Shown: piece by piece, positions 15,867-24,540 of the stretch
Layout: the number at the start of each line of letters is the position of its first letter
Position numbering within the stretch: position 1 is the stretch's first letter
NCBI GenBank assembly: GCA_963709655.1
Contig: CAVPXF010000011.1
Location: 50,229 to 114,228, forward strand
DNA from: Roseiarcus sp963709655
GTDB lineage: Bacteria; Pseudomonadota; Alphaproteobacteria; Rhizobiales; Beijerinckiaceae
DNA length: 64,000 nucleotides
Reading direction: 5' to 3'
Notes under the pieces: model-generated
Told to the model about the DNA's origin: nothing
Seen by the model: only the letters and a program-made list of their open reading frames with translations
The model's database searches: none
Program-made: the position numbers and the translations under genes

Positions 15867-17051
15867 TTGTCGGCGCTCGCAGGCGGCGTTGCGCTCGCCC
15901 TGTGGGGCGCGCAGAGCCTCGTCTCGACCTTCGCCGTCGCGGCGTTCCGCTGGGGCCTGCCGCGGCCGGAGGACCCTGGCGATGAGCCGAACGTCGCGGT
16001 CATCCTTCCGGTCCGCGGGGCGGCCCATCTCGCCGGGCTGATCCCGCGCCTGCGGGCGCAGAACTACCGGCGTTACCGGATCGTCGCCGCCGTCGAAAGC
16101 GAGGACGATCCGGCGTTCGCCATTCTTTCGTCCGCGGCGGCGGACGCCGGGCCGCCGCTCGAGGTGACGGTCGCCGGAGCGGCCGAGAACGCCGGGCAGA
16201 AGGTGTGGAACCAGCTCGCCGCGCTCTCGCGTCTGACGCCCGACGACGAGGTCGTCGCCTTCATCGACGCCGACACGCTGCCGACGCCGCTTTGGCTGCC
16301 GCGGCTGATTGCGGTTCTGGTCAATTCCGGCCGGCCGGTGGCGACCGGCTATCGCTGGATGACGCCTGCCGACGACCGCTGGAGCTCGGCCGCGCTCGCC
16401 GCCGCCAACAACGCGATCGCCGCGTTGCCGCGCGGCGCCCTGGCGCTGACGATCGTCTGGGGCGGCAGCGTCGCCATGCGCCGCGCCACGCTCGAGGCGA
16501 TCCGAATCGAGGACTATTGGCGCGGCGCGATCAGCGACGACGAGCAGATGGCCATCGCGCTGCGGCGGGCCGGTTTCCTCGCCCACGCGCCGCGCCAGGG
16601 CCTCGTCCTGTCGCCGATCGCCTGCAGCTGGCGTGGGTTCCTGGAATTCGGCGTGCGTCAGTACCGGCTGGTCTATTTGCATAACTGGCGGGACTGGGCG
16701 GTCGCTCTGGTCGTCCTGTGGATTCCGGTCGTCGCTTTCGTGCTGATCGCGCCGAGCCTCGCGGTGGGCGTGGTCTGGGCTTGGGGGTCGCTCGCTGTGC
16801 TCGTCGCGCTGGCCGAAATCCGGACCGCCTTGCGGCGCAGCCTTCAGAGGGCGCTGTGGACCGGGCTGGAGGGTCCGCGCGACGACCGGCGATGGCGAGC
16901 GGAGCGCCTTCTCCGGCCGGTCTGGCACCTTGTGCATGCGCTGTCGGCCGCAGGCGCGCCGCTGTCGCGAACGATCGACTGGGCGGGGATCCGCTATCGC
17001 GTCAACACTCCGCAGGACATCGTCGTCACGCGCCGGAATCCGGCGGTGTGA
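15867..17051 (+). CDS. Membrane glycosyltransferase, GT2/GT21 (ceramide glucosyltransferase-like)
   Basis: 394-residue inner-membrane enzyme. An N-terminal hydrophobic segment (about 1-25) precedes a GT-A domain with VAVILPVRG, FIDADTLP (metal-binding Asp pair) and SDDEQMAIALRRAG. Two or more membrane spans follow at about 285-335. It probably transfers a sugar from a nucleotide donor to a lipid. The start is TTG at 15867 after CGGAAGG; no ATG is available nearby. Its 3' end overlaps the convergent methyltransferase gene by 26 bp. Confidence 0.82.
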   Translation: MSALAGGVALALWGAQSLVSTFAVAAFRWGLPRPEDPGDEPNVAVILPVRGAAHLAGLIPRLRAQNYRRYRIVAAVESEDDPAFAILSSAAADAGPPLEVTVAGAAENAGQKVWNQLAALSRLTPDDEVVAFIDADTLPTPLWLPRLIAVLVNSGRPVATGYRWMTPADDRWSSAALAAANNAIAALPRGALALTIVWGGSVAMRRATLEAIRIEDYWRGAISDDEQMAIALRRAGFLAHAPRQGLVLSPIACSWRGFLEFGVRQYRLVYLHNWRDWAVALVVLWIPVVAFVLIAPSLAVGVVWAWGSLAVLVALAEIRTALRRSLQRALWTGLEGPRDDRRWRAERLLRPVWHLVHALSAAGAPLSRTIDWAGIRYRVNTPQDIVVTRRNPAV

Positions 17052-18099
17052 CTGGGTCGGACGCCGACGGCGCCCGGGCCAACATCACCAGGCCCGCCCC
17101 TTCGTCCACCGTCCGCTTCGGCGGTCCGAACAGCGCGTTGGCGAGGGTCCCAAGCGCAAAGCCGGCAAGCGCGGCCGCGTGCCATGTGACCGCCCCTCGG
17201 TAAAAGACGTCCCGACACTTGAGGGGCGAGTACCGCTCGATCCAGTAGAGGAGGGAATCGCCTGGTCCCCAAGGCGCAGGTTCGACGCTCTCGACGATCG
17301 CGCCGGCGCCCCTGGCGAGTTCGACGAGCGCAGCCTCGGTCCACCAGCTCAGGTGGTGCGGCGGGGCGCCGACGAGATAGTTGGGAATGCGAGTGAGCGC
17401 CGAGGGCACATGCGGAACGCCGACGCAGAGGAGGCCGTTCGGCTTGGCCGCGAGAACCATCTCGCCGAACAGCCGCCTCGGGTCGCGCACGTGTTCGATC
17501 ACCTCGAAGCAGCACACGGCGTCATAGTATCCGGCGCGCTCGGCGAGATGGGCGCTCAGCGTCTCGGCCCGGAGTCCGTCGATCGCGGAGGCTTCCGCGA
17601 GATGAGGGTCGATGCCGGTGTAGTCGGCGTGCGGGACGACTCCGCGGAAAATCCCGGAGCCGCAACCGACGTCCAGCACGCGGGCGCCGACCGGGATCGC
17701 CTTCGCCGCGATGCTGAATTCCTCGCGAAGCGCCGACCTGGGGATAAGGCGTTGCCGCTTCCGCCAGGCGGACATGTCCCCGTAGAACGCGCTGTCGCCT
17801 GCGCAAGGCGGGTCGAAGAAATAGAGTCCGGTCGGCGACTCCCATAAGCCGAAGCGATCGACGCCGGCGAAGCTCGGGCGCACGTCCGCGCCAAACTCGA
17901 TGCGCCACAGATCGGTCAGGAGACGCGCCGTGACCCATTGCACACGCCTGATCGCCGGCCGGCCGGTGACGGGACACAGGGGAACCGGCTCAGGGGTCGG
18001 CGAGGCTGCCAGCCAGGACTCCGATCGGTTGGGAGGCTGCCCCGCGAGAACCGCCGCCTTCAGCCGGTCGCGAAGACCCAAAGCGACCGCCACACGCAC
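17026..18099 (-). CDS. SAM-dependent class I methyltransferase
   Basis: 357 residues. Residues ~135-145 read VLDVGCGSG, the SAM-binding motif I; GIDP and CCFEVIEHV mark motifs II and III. The N-terminus contains PLCPVTGRPA, resembling the zinc-binding start of sugar-methyltransferase-type proteins with one Cys only. The GTG start at 18099 overlaps the upstream gene by 40 bp, so the true start may be slightly downstream. The target is unknown; methylation of a polysaccharide or lipid headgroup made with the convergent glycosyltransferase is possible. Confidence 0.8.
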   Translation of the reverse strand: MRVAVALGLRDRLKAAVLAGQPPNRSESWLAASPTPEPVPLCPVTGRPAIRRVQWVTARLLTDLWRIEFGADVRPSFAGVDRFGLWESPTGLYFFDPPCAGDSAFYGDMSAWRKRQRLIPRSALREEFSIAAKAIPVGARVLDVGCGSGIFRGVVPHADYTGIDPHLAEASAIDGLRAETLSAHLAERAGYYDAVCCFEVIEHVRDPRRLFGEMVLAAKPNGLLCVGVPHVPSALTRIPNYLVGAPPHHLSWWTEAALVELARGAGAIVESVEPAPWGPGDSLLYWIERYSPLKCRDVFYRGAVTWHAAALAGFALGTLANALFGPPKRTVDEGAGLVMLARAPSASDPVTPPDSGA

Positions 18100-18464
18100 C
18101 GTTTGGCCGGGTTCTTGAACGCGAGCGGGTCGAAATATGCGAGGTGGCCGGTCGAGCCGTCATCGAGCCAGCGGAAGCCGACCTCGACCCGGTCCGGCCG
18201 CAGCGTGACAAACTGCTGGACCGGTCCGAGGTCGTCGTCGGACGACGCCGGGGCGATCCGTCCGGTCACGCCATCCTGGTAGCGGTAAACGCGTCCGTCC
18301 TGCGTCGTCACCCGCACCGAGCGGGCGGCTGCGTCGAAGTCGATGGTGAGCGGCCCGAGCTTTCCCAGGCCGGCATAGTCGCAACTGCGCGTCACTGGCT
18401 CTGCGGCGACCGGAGTTGCCAGCAGCGCGACAAATCCCAAGACGGCAAAATGGATGCTGTTCAT
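18060..18464 (-). CDS. Secreted protein of unknown function
   Basis: 134 residues from the ATG at 18464, which follows GAGGTGTG. A Sec signal peptide (MNSIHFAVLGFVALLATPVAAE, cleavage after VAA) is clear. The mature protein has a beta-rich pattern with CDYAGLG and DGRVYRYQDGV. Not recognised. It overlaps the start of the methyltransferase gene on the same strand by about 40 bp, so they may be co-transcribed. Confidence 0.65.
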   Translation of the reverse strand: MNSIHFAVLGFVALLATPVAAEPVTRSCDYAGLGKLGPLTIDFDAAARSVRVTTQDGRVYRYQDGVTGRIAPASSDDDLGPVQQFVTLRPDRVEVGFRWLDDGSTGHLAYFDPLAFKNPAKRCVWRSLWVFATG

Positions 18465-18704
18465 CACACCTCGGACGCTGTTGGAAAGCCCCGCCGGCCC
18501 GCTCGGAAGCCGTTGCTTCTCGAGCCGTCATCTTGGGGCTAATGGGCGAAAAGGGCAAGATTGGGATTGTTCCCAGGCGCAATAAATAAAAACGCTGGTG
18601 CAAATCCCGGCGCTGCGCCCGGGTTCATGGCGGTTGCAATGGGCCTTCAACCTGCTATGGAGCGCCGCGCGCGGCGATCGGCCGCATCCATTCCGAGGCC
18701 TTGC

Positions 18705-19256
18705 ATGTTGTTTTTCAGCCGCCGCGCGGCGCTTGCGTTTCCTCTCCTCGCCGCCGGGACCGCATGGGCGGCGACCGACGCCGACAACACCGTCGTCATG
18801 ACTCTCAAGAACGGCGGCAAGGTGGTCATCCGGCTCCGGCCCGACTGGGCGCCCAAGCATGTCGCCCAGATCGAGACGCTGGTGAAGCGCGGCTTCTACG
18901 ACGGCCTCGTGTTCCATCGCGTCATTCCCGGCTTCATGGCCCAGACCGGCGACCCGACCGGAACCGGCTCGGGCGGCTCCGACCTCCCCAACATCCCGGC
19001 CGAGTTCAACGCCACCCATTTCAAACGCGGCATCGTCGGCATGGCGCGCGCCGGCGACCCGGACTCGGCCAATTCGCAGTTCTTCATCGTGACCAAGGAT
19101 TCGGACTTCCTCGACGGCCAGTACACCGCCTTCGGCGAGGTCGTGTCGGGGATGGACGCGGTCGACAAGATCAAGGCGGGCACGGAAGCCAACAACGGCA
19201 TGGTGACGAATCCGGACAAGATCGTTTCCATGAAGATGGCGGGTTCGTCGAAATAG
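18705..19256 (+). CDS. Periplasmic cyclophilin-type peptidyl-prolyl isomerase
   Basis: 183 residues. A signal peptide (RRAALAFPLLAAGTAWA) carries an arginine pair at its start. The cyclophilin domain has FHRVIPGFMAQTGDPTGTG and NSQFFI, which hold the active-site Arg, Phe, Gln and the FFI strand. It assists folding of exported proteins. The ATG at 18705 is preferred over an in-frame ATG at 18561 because it places the signal peptide at the terminus. The next gene is a cytoplasmic paralogue 8 bp away; the two look like a tandem duplication. Confidence 0.93.
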   Translation: MLFFSRRAALAFPLLAAGTAWAATDADNTVVMTLKNGGKVVIRLRPDWAPKHVAQIETLVKRGFYDGLVFHRVIPGFMAQTGDPTGTGSGGSDLPNIPAEFNATHFKRGIVGMARAGDPDSANSQFFIVTKDSDFLDGQYTAFGEVVSGMDAVDKIKAGTEANNGMVTNPDKIVSMKMAGSSK

Positions 19257-19264
19257 GAGTTCTC

Positions 19265-19720
19265 ATGATGAGCGAAGGCAATACGCTGACCCTCGAGACG
19301 ACCAAGGGCCCGGTCGTGATCGAAATGAACCCGGCCGCCGCGCCGAACCACGTCGCCCACATCAAGAAGCTCGTCAACGAGGGCTTTTATGACGGCGTCG
19401 TCTTTCACCGCGTGATCGACAACTTCATGGCACAGACCGGCTGTCCGCACGGCACTGGGACCGGCGGCTCGAAGTACCCGAACCTGAAGCAGGAGTTCAA
19501 CGCCGAGCCGCACGTGCGCGGCACGGTGTCGATGGCGCGGGCGCAAAGCCCGGATTCGGCCAATTCGCAGTTCTTCATCTGCTTCGACGACGCCCGCTTC
19601 CTCGACCGCCAGTACACGGTGTGGGGCAAGGTGACGTCCGGCATGGAGAACGTCGACAAGATCAAGCGCGGCGAGCCCGTGCGCGACCCCGACAAGATCG
19701 TGAAAGCGACGCTGAGCTGA
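19265..19720 (+). CDS. ppiB: Cytoplasmic cyclophilin-type peptidyl-prolyl isomerase
   Basis: 151 residues without a signal peptide. The active-site stretch FHRVIDNFMAQTGCPHGTG and the NSQFFICF strand define a cyclophilin; the protein is PpiB-like in length. TAGGAGTTCTC precedes the ATG. It forms an operon with the exported paralogue upstream. Confidence 0.93.
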   Translation: MMSEGNTLTLETTKGPVVIEMNPAAAPNHVAHIKKLVNEGFYDGVVFHRVIDNFMAQTGCPHGTGTGGSKYPNLKQEFNAEPHVRGTVSMARAQSPDSANSQFFICFDDARFLDRQYTVWGKVTSGMENVDKIKRGEPVRDPDKIVKATLS

Positions 19721-19816
19721 GCTTCGCGCAGAAGTGGCGGGGTGATATTCTAGTGACGTCCAGGCGGGCCGGCCGCCTGGATTCGCTTTTGGACCGGACG
19801 CAACAGGAAGGGCGGC

Positions 19817-21169
19817 TTGGACACCGATCGCTTATTCGTCAAAAGCCTGACACTCGAAAACTTCCGCTGCTTCGAGAAGGCCGAGTTTGGTCCGTTCGAC
19901 CCGAATTTTAATCTCCTTGTCGGCATTAACGGGGCTGGCAAATCGAGTATTCTTTTGGCGTTAGCAAATTCCCTTCGCAAATTTGGTGATCTAGAAGCAA
20001 GGCACCTTACAAACAGGCTTGTGGATCAGAAAGATATCCGACTTAAGCACTGGGTTGGAACAGATGAGGTAACCTCGCTCAAATTATGTCTGCCTAGCCG
20101 CATAGAGGTTTCATTTTGTTTTCAGAATGCAAATTTCCGAACTTCTGACTACCTAAATTCAATCGAAGGCGGTCCTACTCAGACATATCGCAGCGACGCC
20201 AAAGGCATTGAAAGTGCTATCCATCCGTCAAAACCTTGGAGTGAACTATACGAAAACTACCACAATGATCCGATCTCTTTAATCGCGTTCTACAGGGTGC
20301 ATAGGAATTTTGAGACACAGGCCTTGGGGCCCCCGGTCTCCGGTAGATCAGATCACAGACTAGTGGGGGTGGAAAATTGGTCCAACGCAGGCACAAGTGC
20401 TGCGAGACTTCGTGAATGGGTCAAAAATCAGACTTTGATTGCGCTTCAACGCAGATTTCGCGAACGAAGTTCAGACGTGGAACCATCTCCGTCCGGATCA
20501 CTGCGGCAGCTGCTGTTGGTGCAAGAAGCAATTGCGACGGCAGTCGACGGTGTCACGCTTTTCGAGTTCGACGCGGACAGAGATGACATTGTTATCAAGT
20601 TTTCTGATGGTAGTCTGAAAGACTTTTCCTGGTTGAGTGATGGGCAACGAGCGATGATCGGGCTGGTCGGAGACATTGCGCGACGTGTTTGCTCGCTCAA
20701 CGCTCCCTATCTTGGCGCGCGAACGTTGAAGGAGACTAGCGGAATCGTTCTCATTGACGAACTGGACCTGCATCTACATCCGACTTGGCAGCGTAGAATT
20801 GTTGGAGCACTGAAACAGATCTTTCCAAAGATTCAGTTCTTCGCCACGACGCACTCGCCGCAGGTCATTGGCGAAGCGCGGCCGGAGGAAATCGTTCTGC
20901 TGACGCCGCAGGGGCAGAAGCGGCTCATCGGCAGCTACGGGATGGACTCGAATTGGGTCCTCGAATGCGTCATGGAGGCCGAGGGGCGCGATCCGGCGAT
21001 CGCAAGGCGGATCAAGGACCTTTTCGATGCGATCGACCAAGATCGGATCGAGGAGGCGAAGGCGATGATCTCGGCGCTACGCGCGGACATCGGCAATGCG
21101 CCAGATATCGCCGGAGCGGAATCCTACATCTGGCGGATCGAGCACCAGGGCGACGAGGCGGCCGAGTGA
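19817..21169 (+). CDS. Septu-like AAA ATPase (PtuA-like)
   Basis: 450-residue ABC/SMC-type ATPase. Walker A is GINGAGKSS (residues 36-44). The signature region is WLSDGQRAMIGL, Walker B is GIVLIDELDLHLHP, and the H-switch is FFATTHSPQVI. It starts with TTG after AGGAAGGGCGGC. Its GTGA overlap with an HNH gene is the Septu arrangement, in which PtuA senses infection and PtuB cleaves DNA. The first two-thirds are clearly AT-richer than the flanks, but from about 20860 the composition returns to the local GC-rich style, suggesting a mosaic origin. Confidence 0.82.
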   Translation: MDTDRLFVKSLTLENFRCFEKAEFGPFDPNFNLLVGINGAGKSSILLALANSLRKFGDLEARHLTNRLVDQKDIRLKHWVGTDEVTSLKLCLPSRIEVSFCFQNANFRTSDYLNSIEGGPTQTYRSDAKGIESAIHPSKPWSELYENYHNDPISLIAFYRVHRNFETQALGPPVSGRSDHRLVGVENWSNAGTSAARLREWVKNQTLIALQRRFRERSSDVEPSPSGSLRQLLLVQEAIATAVDGVTLFEFDADRDDIVIKFSDGSLKDFSWLSDGQRAMIGLVGDIARRVCSLNAPYLGARTLKETSGIVLIDELDLHLHPTWQRRIVGALKQIFPKIQFFATTHSPQVIGEARPEEIVLLTPQGQKRLIGSYGMDSNWVLECVMEAEGRDPAIARRIKDLFDAIDQDRIEEAKAMISALRADIGNAPDIAGAESYIWRIEHQGDEAAE

Positions 21170-21879
21170 GGTTTATCAAAAAGGGTTCGGAGCCCGCCGC
21201 GCTCAGGAAGTTCAAGGCTGCGAACAAGCGAACGAGCGAAGTCCTGACCTATTCTGCGCTGCCGGCCGATGTCAGGAGCGACCTTTACACATCGATGCTC
21301 ATGGAGCAGGGGAAGCTCTGCGCGTACACAATGATGCCGATCGGCCGCTGTGCGGGTGACGCGCAACGCGACTTTCATATCGAGCATATTCAACCGAGGT
21401 CCAGATACCCGGAACGCCAACTCGCTTACGACAATCTCGTCCTCTGCGCACCCGGTCCCCAGCATTCGGAACCGGGCTTCGGCGCAAGACAGAAGGGCGA
21501 TGGCGACGTCAGCGACGCCAATTTCGTGTCGCCGCTCGACGTGTCGTGCGAGAGACGATTGAGCTTTGGAATTAGCGGCGCCGTTCGTCCGGAAAAGCTC
21601 GACGACGCGGCCGCTGCCTGGACGATAGACCTGCTGGCGCTAAATCATCCGTCGCTAGTCGACGCCCGATCGCAAGCTCTGAAGGCGCAAGGATTGGGGC
21701 CTTCGGCGAGGAAACCGATTTCGGCGGCGGAAGCCCGTCGGCTTGCGGCAGTTATCATGACGGCCGACGCAAGAGGCGAGATCGCCCCTTTTTGCGTCGC
21801 GGTCAAGCAAGTCGCGGAGCGCTTCGCCCGGCAAAGCAAGGCGCATGCGTTACGCGTCAAAGGCGCGGAACGCGGGTAG
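21166..21879 (+). CDS. HNH endonuclease of the PtuB/TIGR02646 type
   Basis: 237 residues. The nuclease core is CAYT (C52), then HIEHIQPRSRYP (H71, H74), then the YDNLVLC segment, which matches the His-x-x-His-x-x-Pro plus Asn-Leu pattern of retron/Septu HNH effectors. It starts with GTG inside the stop of the ATPase gene (GTGA), so the two are co-translated. Predicted anti-phage effector. Toxic activity has not been shown for this pair; assignment is by architecture. Confidence 0.82.
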   Translation: MRFIKKGSEPAALRKFKAANKRTSEVLTYSALPADVRSDLYTSMLMEQGKLCAYTMMPIGRCAGDAQRDFHIEHIQPRSRYPERQLAYDNLVLCAPGPQHSEPGFGARQKGDGDVSDANFVSPLDVSCERRLSFGISGAVRPEKLDDAAAAWTIDLLALNHPSLVDARSQALKAQGLGPSARKPISAAEARRLAAVIMTADARGEIAPFCVAVKQVAERFARQSKAHALRVKGAERG

Positions 21880-21886
21880 GACACGC

Positions 21887-22969
21887 ATGCGCGTCGACGC
21901 CTTCGACTTTGATCTTCCTCCCGACCGCATCGCGCTTCAGCCGGCTTCGCCGCGCGACAGCGCCCGGATGCTCGTCGTCGGCGTGGACGGCCGGCTCACG
22001 GACTCCCGCGTTTCGGACCTGCCGGATTTCCTCCGCCCCGGCGACGCGCTGGTGGTCAACGACACCAAGGTGATCGCCGCGCGGCTCGATGGGATCCGCG
22101 TGCGGGGCGAGGCGGTCGCGGGCATCGAGGCGACGCTGATCAAGCGCCTCGACGATTGCCGTTGGCGCGCCCTCGTCAAGCCCGCCAAGAAGCTTTTGGT
22201 CGGCGAACGCATCCGGTTCGGCGAGGCGCGCGAGAGCATGGCCTGTCTGCTCGGCGCCCTCGACGCCGAGGTGGAGGGGAAGGGCGAAGGCGGCGAGGTC
22301 ACGCTGCGGTTCGAATACACCGGCGCCGCGCTCGACGAGGCGATCGAGCGCGTCGGCATGGCCCCGCTGCCGCCCTACATCGCCGCCCGGCGCGCGCCGG
22401 ACGAGAAGGATCGCGCCGACTACCAGACCCTGTTCGCCGAGCGCGCCGGCGCGGTCGCCGCGCCGACCGCCGGGCTTCACTTCACGCCCGGGCTGGTCGA
22501 CCGCATGGGCGCGCGCGGCGTGACGCTGCATCGGATCACGCTGCACGTCGGGGCGGGGACCTTCCTGCCCGTGAAAGCGGAGGACACCGAGGCCCACGTC
22601 ATGCACAGCGAATGGGGCGCGCTCGACGCCGCGACGGCCGAGGCGCTGAACGGCGCGCGAGCGGACGGCGGGCGGATCGTTGCGGTCGGCACCACCTCGG
22701 CGCGCATCCTCGAGAGCGCCGCTGACGAAACCGGCCGCATTCACCGCTTCGCCGGCGACACGGCGATCTTCATCACCCCCGGCTACCGCTTCCGCGCAGT
22801 CGACGTTCTCATGACCAATTTCCACCTGCCACGCTCGACGCTGTTCATGCTGGTCAGCGCCTTCAGCGGGCTCGAGACGATGAAAGCCGCCTATGCGCAT
22901 GCGATCGCGACGGGCTATCGCTTCTATTCCTACGGCGACGCCTGCCTCCTGATGGGAACGCGCGATTGA
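21887..22969 (+). CDS. queA: S-adenosylmethionine:tRNA ribosyltransferase-isomerase
   Basis: 360-residue enzyme that builds epoxyqueuosine on tRNA from preQ1 and SAM. Family motifs are visible: FDFDLPPDRIALQP at the start, VVNDTKVIAARL, AAPTAGLHFTP, and NFHLPRSTLFMLV near the end. GTAGGACACGC precedes the ATG, seven bases after the HNH gene stop. It is followed by tgt in a TTGA overlap, a common pairing for queuosine synthesis. Confidence 0.96.
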   Translation: MRVDAFDFDLPPDRIALQPASPRDSARMLVVGVDGRLTDSRVSDLPDFLRPGDALVVNDTKVIAARLDGIRVRGEAVAGIEATLIKRLDDCRWRALVKPAKKLLVGERIRFGEARESMACLLGALDAEVEGKGEGGEVTLRFEYTGAALDEAIERVGMAPLPPYIAARRAPDEKDRADYQTLFAERAGAVAAPTAGLHFTPGLVDRMGARGVTLHRITLHVGAGTFLPVKAEDTEAHVMHSEWGALDAATAEALNGARADGGRIVAVGTTSARILESAADETGRIHRFAGDTAIFITPGYRFRAVDVLMTNFHLPRSTLFMLVSAFSGLETMKAAYAHAIATGYRFYSYGDACLLMGTRD

Positions 22970-24114
22970 AACCCGCCCTGTCGATGACCGAGGCCATCCG
23001 TCTGACCGTCGAGGCCCGTGACGGCGCCGCCCGTCTCGGCGTTCTTCAGACGCCGCGCGGCGTCGTTCGCACTCCGGCCTTCATGCCGGTCGGGACGGCC
23101 GCGACGGTCAAGGCGATGCGGCCAGAAGACGTGCGCGCGACCGGCGCCGACATCGTGCTTTCGAACACCTATCACCTGATGCTCGCGCCCGGGGCCGAGC
23201 GGATCGACGCGCTCGGCGGGCTGCACCGGTTCATGAACTGGCCCCATCCGATCCTGACCGACTCGGGCGGCTTTCAGGTGATGAGCCTCGCCAAGCTGCG
23301 AAAGGTCAGCGAAGACGGCGTCACCTTCAAGTCGCATATCGACGGCTCACGCCACGAACTGACCCCCGAGCGGTCGATGAAGATCCAGCGGCTGCTCGGG
23401 TCCGATATCCAGATGCAGATGGACGAATGCGTGCGGCTGCCGTGCCCGCCCGAAGAGGCCGAGCGCGCCATGCGCCTGTCGTTACGCTGGGCGGAGCGGT
23501 CCAAGGCGGCCTTTGGCGAGCAGCCGGGCAGGGCCTTGTTCGGCATCGTGCAAGGCGGGGTCGAGACAGCGCTCAGGATCGAGAGCGCCAGGGCGCTCGT
23601 CGCCATGGGCTTCGACGGATACGCTATCGGCGGCCTTGCGGTCGGCGAACCGCAGTCCGACATGCTCGCGATCATCGAAACGATTATCCCGCATCTGCCG
23701 GAGGACCGGCCGCGCTATCTCATGGGGGTTGGCACGCCCGACGACCTGTTGCAGGCGCTCGGCCGCGGCGTCGACATGTTCGACTGCGTCATGCCGACCC
23801 GGGCCGGACGACACGGCATGGTCTTCACCCGGCGCGGCCGGATGAACCTGCGCAACGCCCGCTTCGCCGATGATCCGCGGCCGATCGATCCGCTCTCGCC
23901 CTCGCCGATGGCGCGCGACTATTCGCGCGCGTACTGGCGCCATCTGGTCAAGTCGGGCGAGATCCTGGCGATGATGGGGCTCACCGAGATCAATCTCGCC
24001 TATTACCAGGAACTGATGGCGGGCGCGCGCAAGGCGATCGGCGAGGGACGCCTCGGCCCCTACGTGGCGGAGACCCGCCGTGGCTGGGCGGAAGGCGAGA
24101 CCGAGGATGTCTAG
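22966..24114 (+). CDS. tgt: tRNA-guanine transglycosylase
   Basis: Exchanges guanine-34 for preQ1 in tRNAs with GUN anticodons. 382 residues from TTG at 22966 (TTGA overlap with queA); the ATG at 22984 gives a 376-residue product that fits family N-termini equally well. Motifs: LSNTYHL, LTDSGGFQVMSL (catalytic Asp), GIVQGG, and DCVMPTRAGRHG (second catalytic Asp). The zinc-binding C-terminal region of bacterial Tgt is not obvious because the CxCxxC cysteines are absent. Confidence 0.93.
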   Translation: MKPALSMTEAIRLTVEARDGAARLGVLQTPRGVVRTPAFMPVGTAATVKAMRPEDVRATGADIVLSNTYHLMLAPGAERIDALGGLHRFMNWPHPILTDSGGFQVMSLAKLRKVSEDGVTFKSHIDGSRHELTPERSMKIQRLLGSDIQMQMDECVRLPCPPEEAERAMRLSLRWAERSKAAFGEQPGRALFGIVQGGVETALRIESARALVAMGFDGYAIGGLAVGEPQSDMLAIIETIIPHLPEDRPRYLMGVGTPDDLLQALGRGVDMFDCVMPTRAGRHGMVFTRRGRMNLRNARFADDPRPIDPLSPSPMARDYSRAYWRHLVKSGEILAMMGLTEINLAYYQELMAGARKAIGEGRLGPYVAETRRGWAEGETEDV

Positions 24115-24540
24115 GATCGCCTGCGGCGCCTGCGGAACGCTCAAAGGGCGAGGCGCTTGCGGGCGCCCCGCCCCTCGTGTCCGTCCTCAAAATCGCCTTG
24201 CCTTCTCAATTATTTTTTGCTGTTGCCGGAGCGTCGTAGCTCCGGTTTGAGGCGGCAAAACGTGTCGTCCTCCCACAGACTTTGCGGCGTCCGGCGCCAA
24301 AAGCTTTGGCAGCGGCCTCCTTTTCGCGACGCCATTGCTAGTCCACTTTTTTGGCCCTGTCACGGGGCTTGGCAGCCCTGCCATGCAAAAAATTTCTGAC
24401 ATCGGCTCTTTTGGTCAAATGTCTTCTTCAAAGGAGCAAATGTGCCGGCAATCTGGCGGGTGAGGCAATTCGCCGGTCTTCCGCGCTCCTTCGGATTGGC
24501 GTAAAAGCCCACCAGAACACGCCAGCAAGGAAGCCCGGTT
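24115..24540. other. Intergenic region between tgt and eno
   Basis: No gene is supported. It holds a hairpin at 24146-24173 (listed separately) and a perfect 7-bp stem, CCGGAGC/GCTCCGG, at 24226-24245. AT-rich stretches near 24205-24220 and 24385-24400 could belong to the eno promoter, but no clear element can be fixed. Confidence 0.5.
24146..24173 (+). terminator. Hairpin after tgt
   Basis: GGGCGAGGCGC (24146-24156) pairs with GCGCCCCGCCC (24163-24173) with one A:C mismatch and a 6-nt loop, 31 bp past the tgt stop. There is no T-run, so it is at best a weak or factor-dependent terminator. Confidence 0.35.

Noticed and set aside
14376..16937. Very long minus-strand open frame opposite the TrpB2 and glycosyltransferase genes
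   Set aside because: Arg/Asp/Gly-rich translation without domains; the plus-strand genes carry clear active sites. It is a GC-bias shadow. The long minus-strand frame at 38006-40465 opposite pccA is rejected for the same reason.
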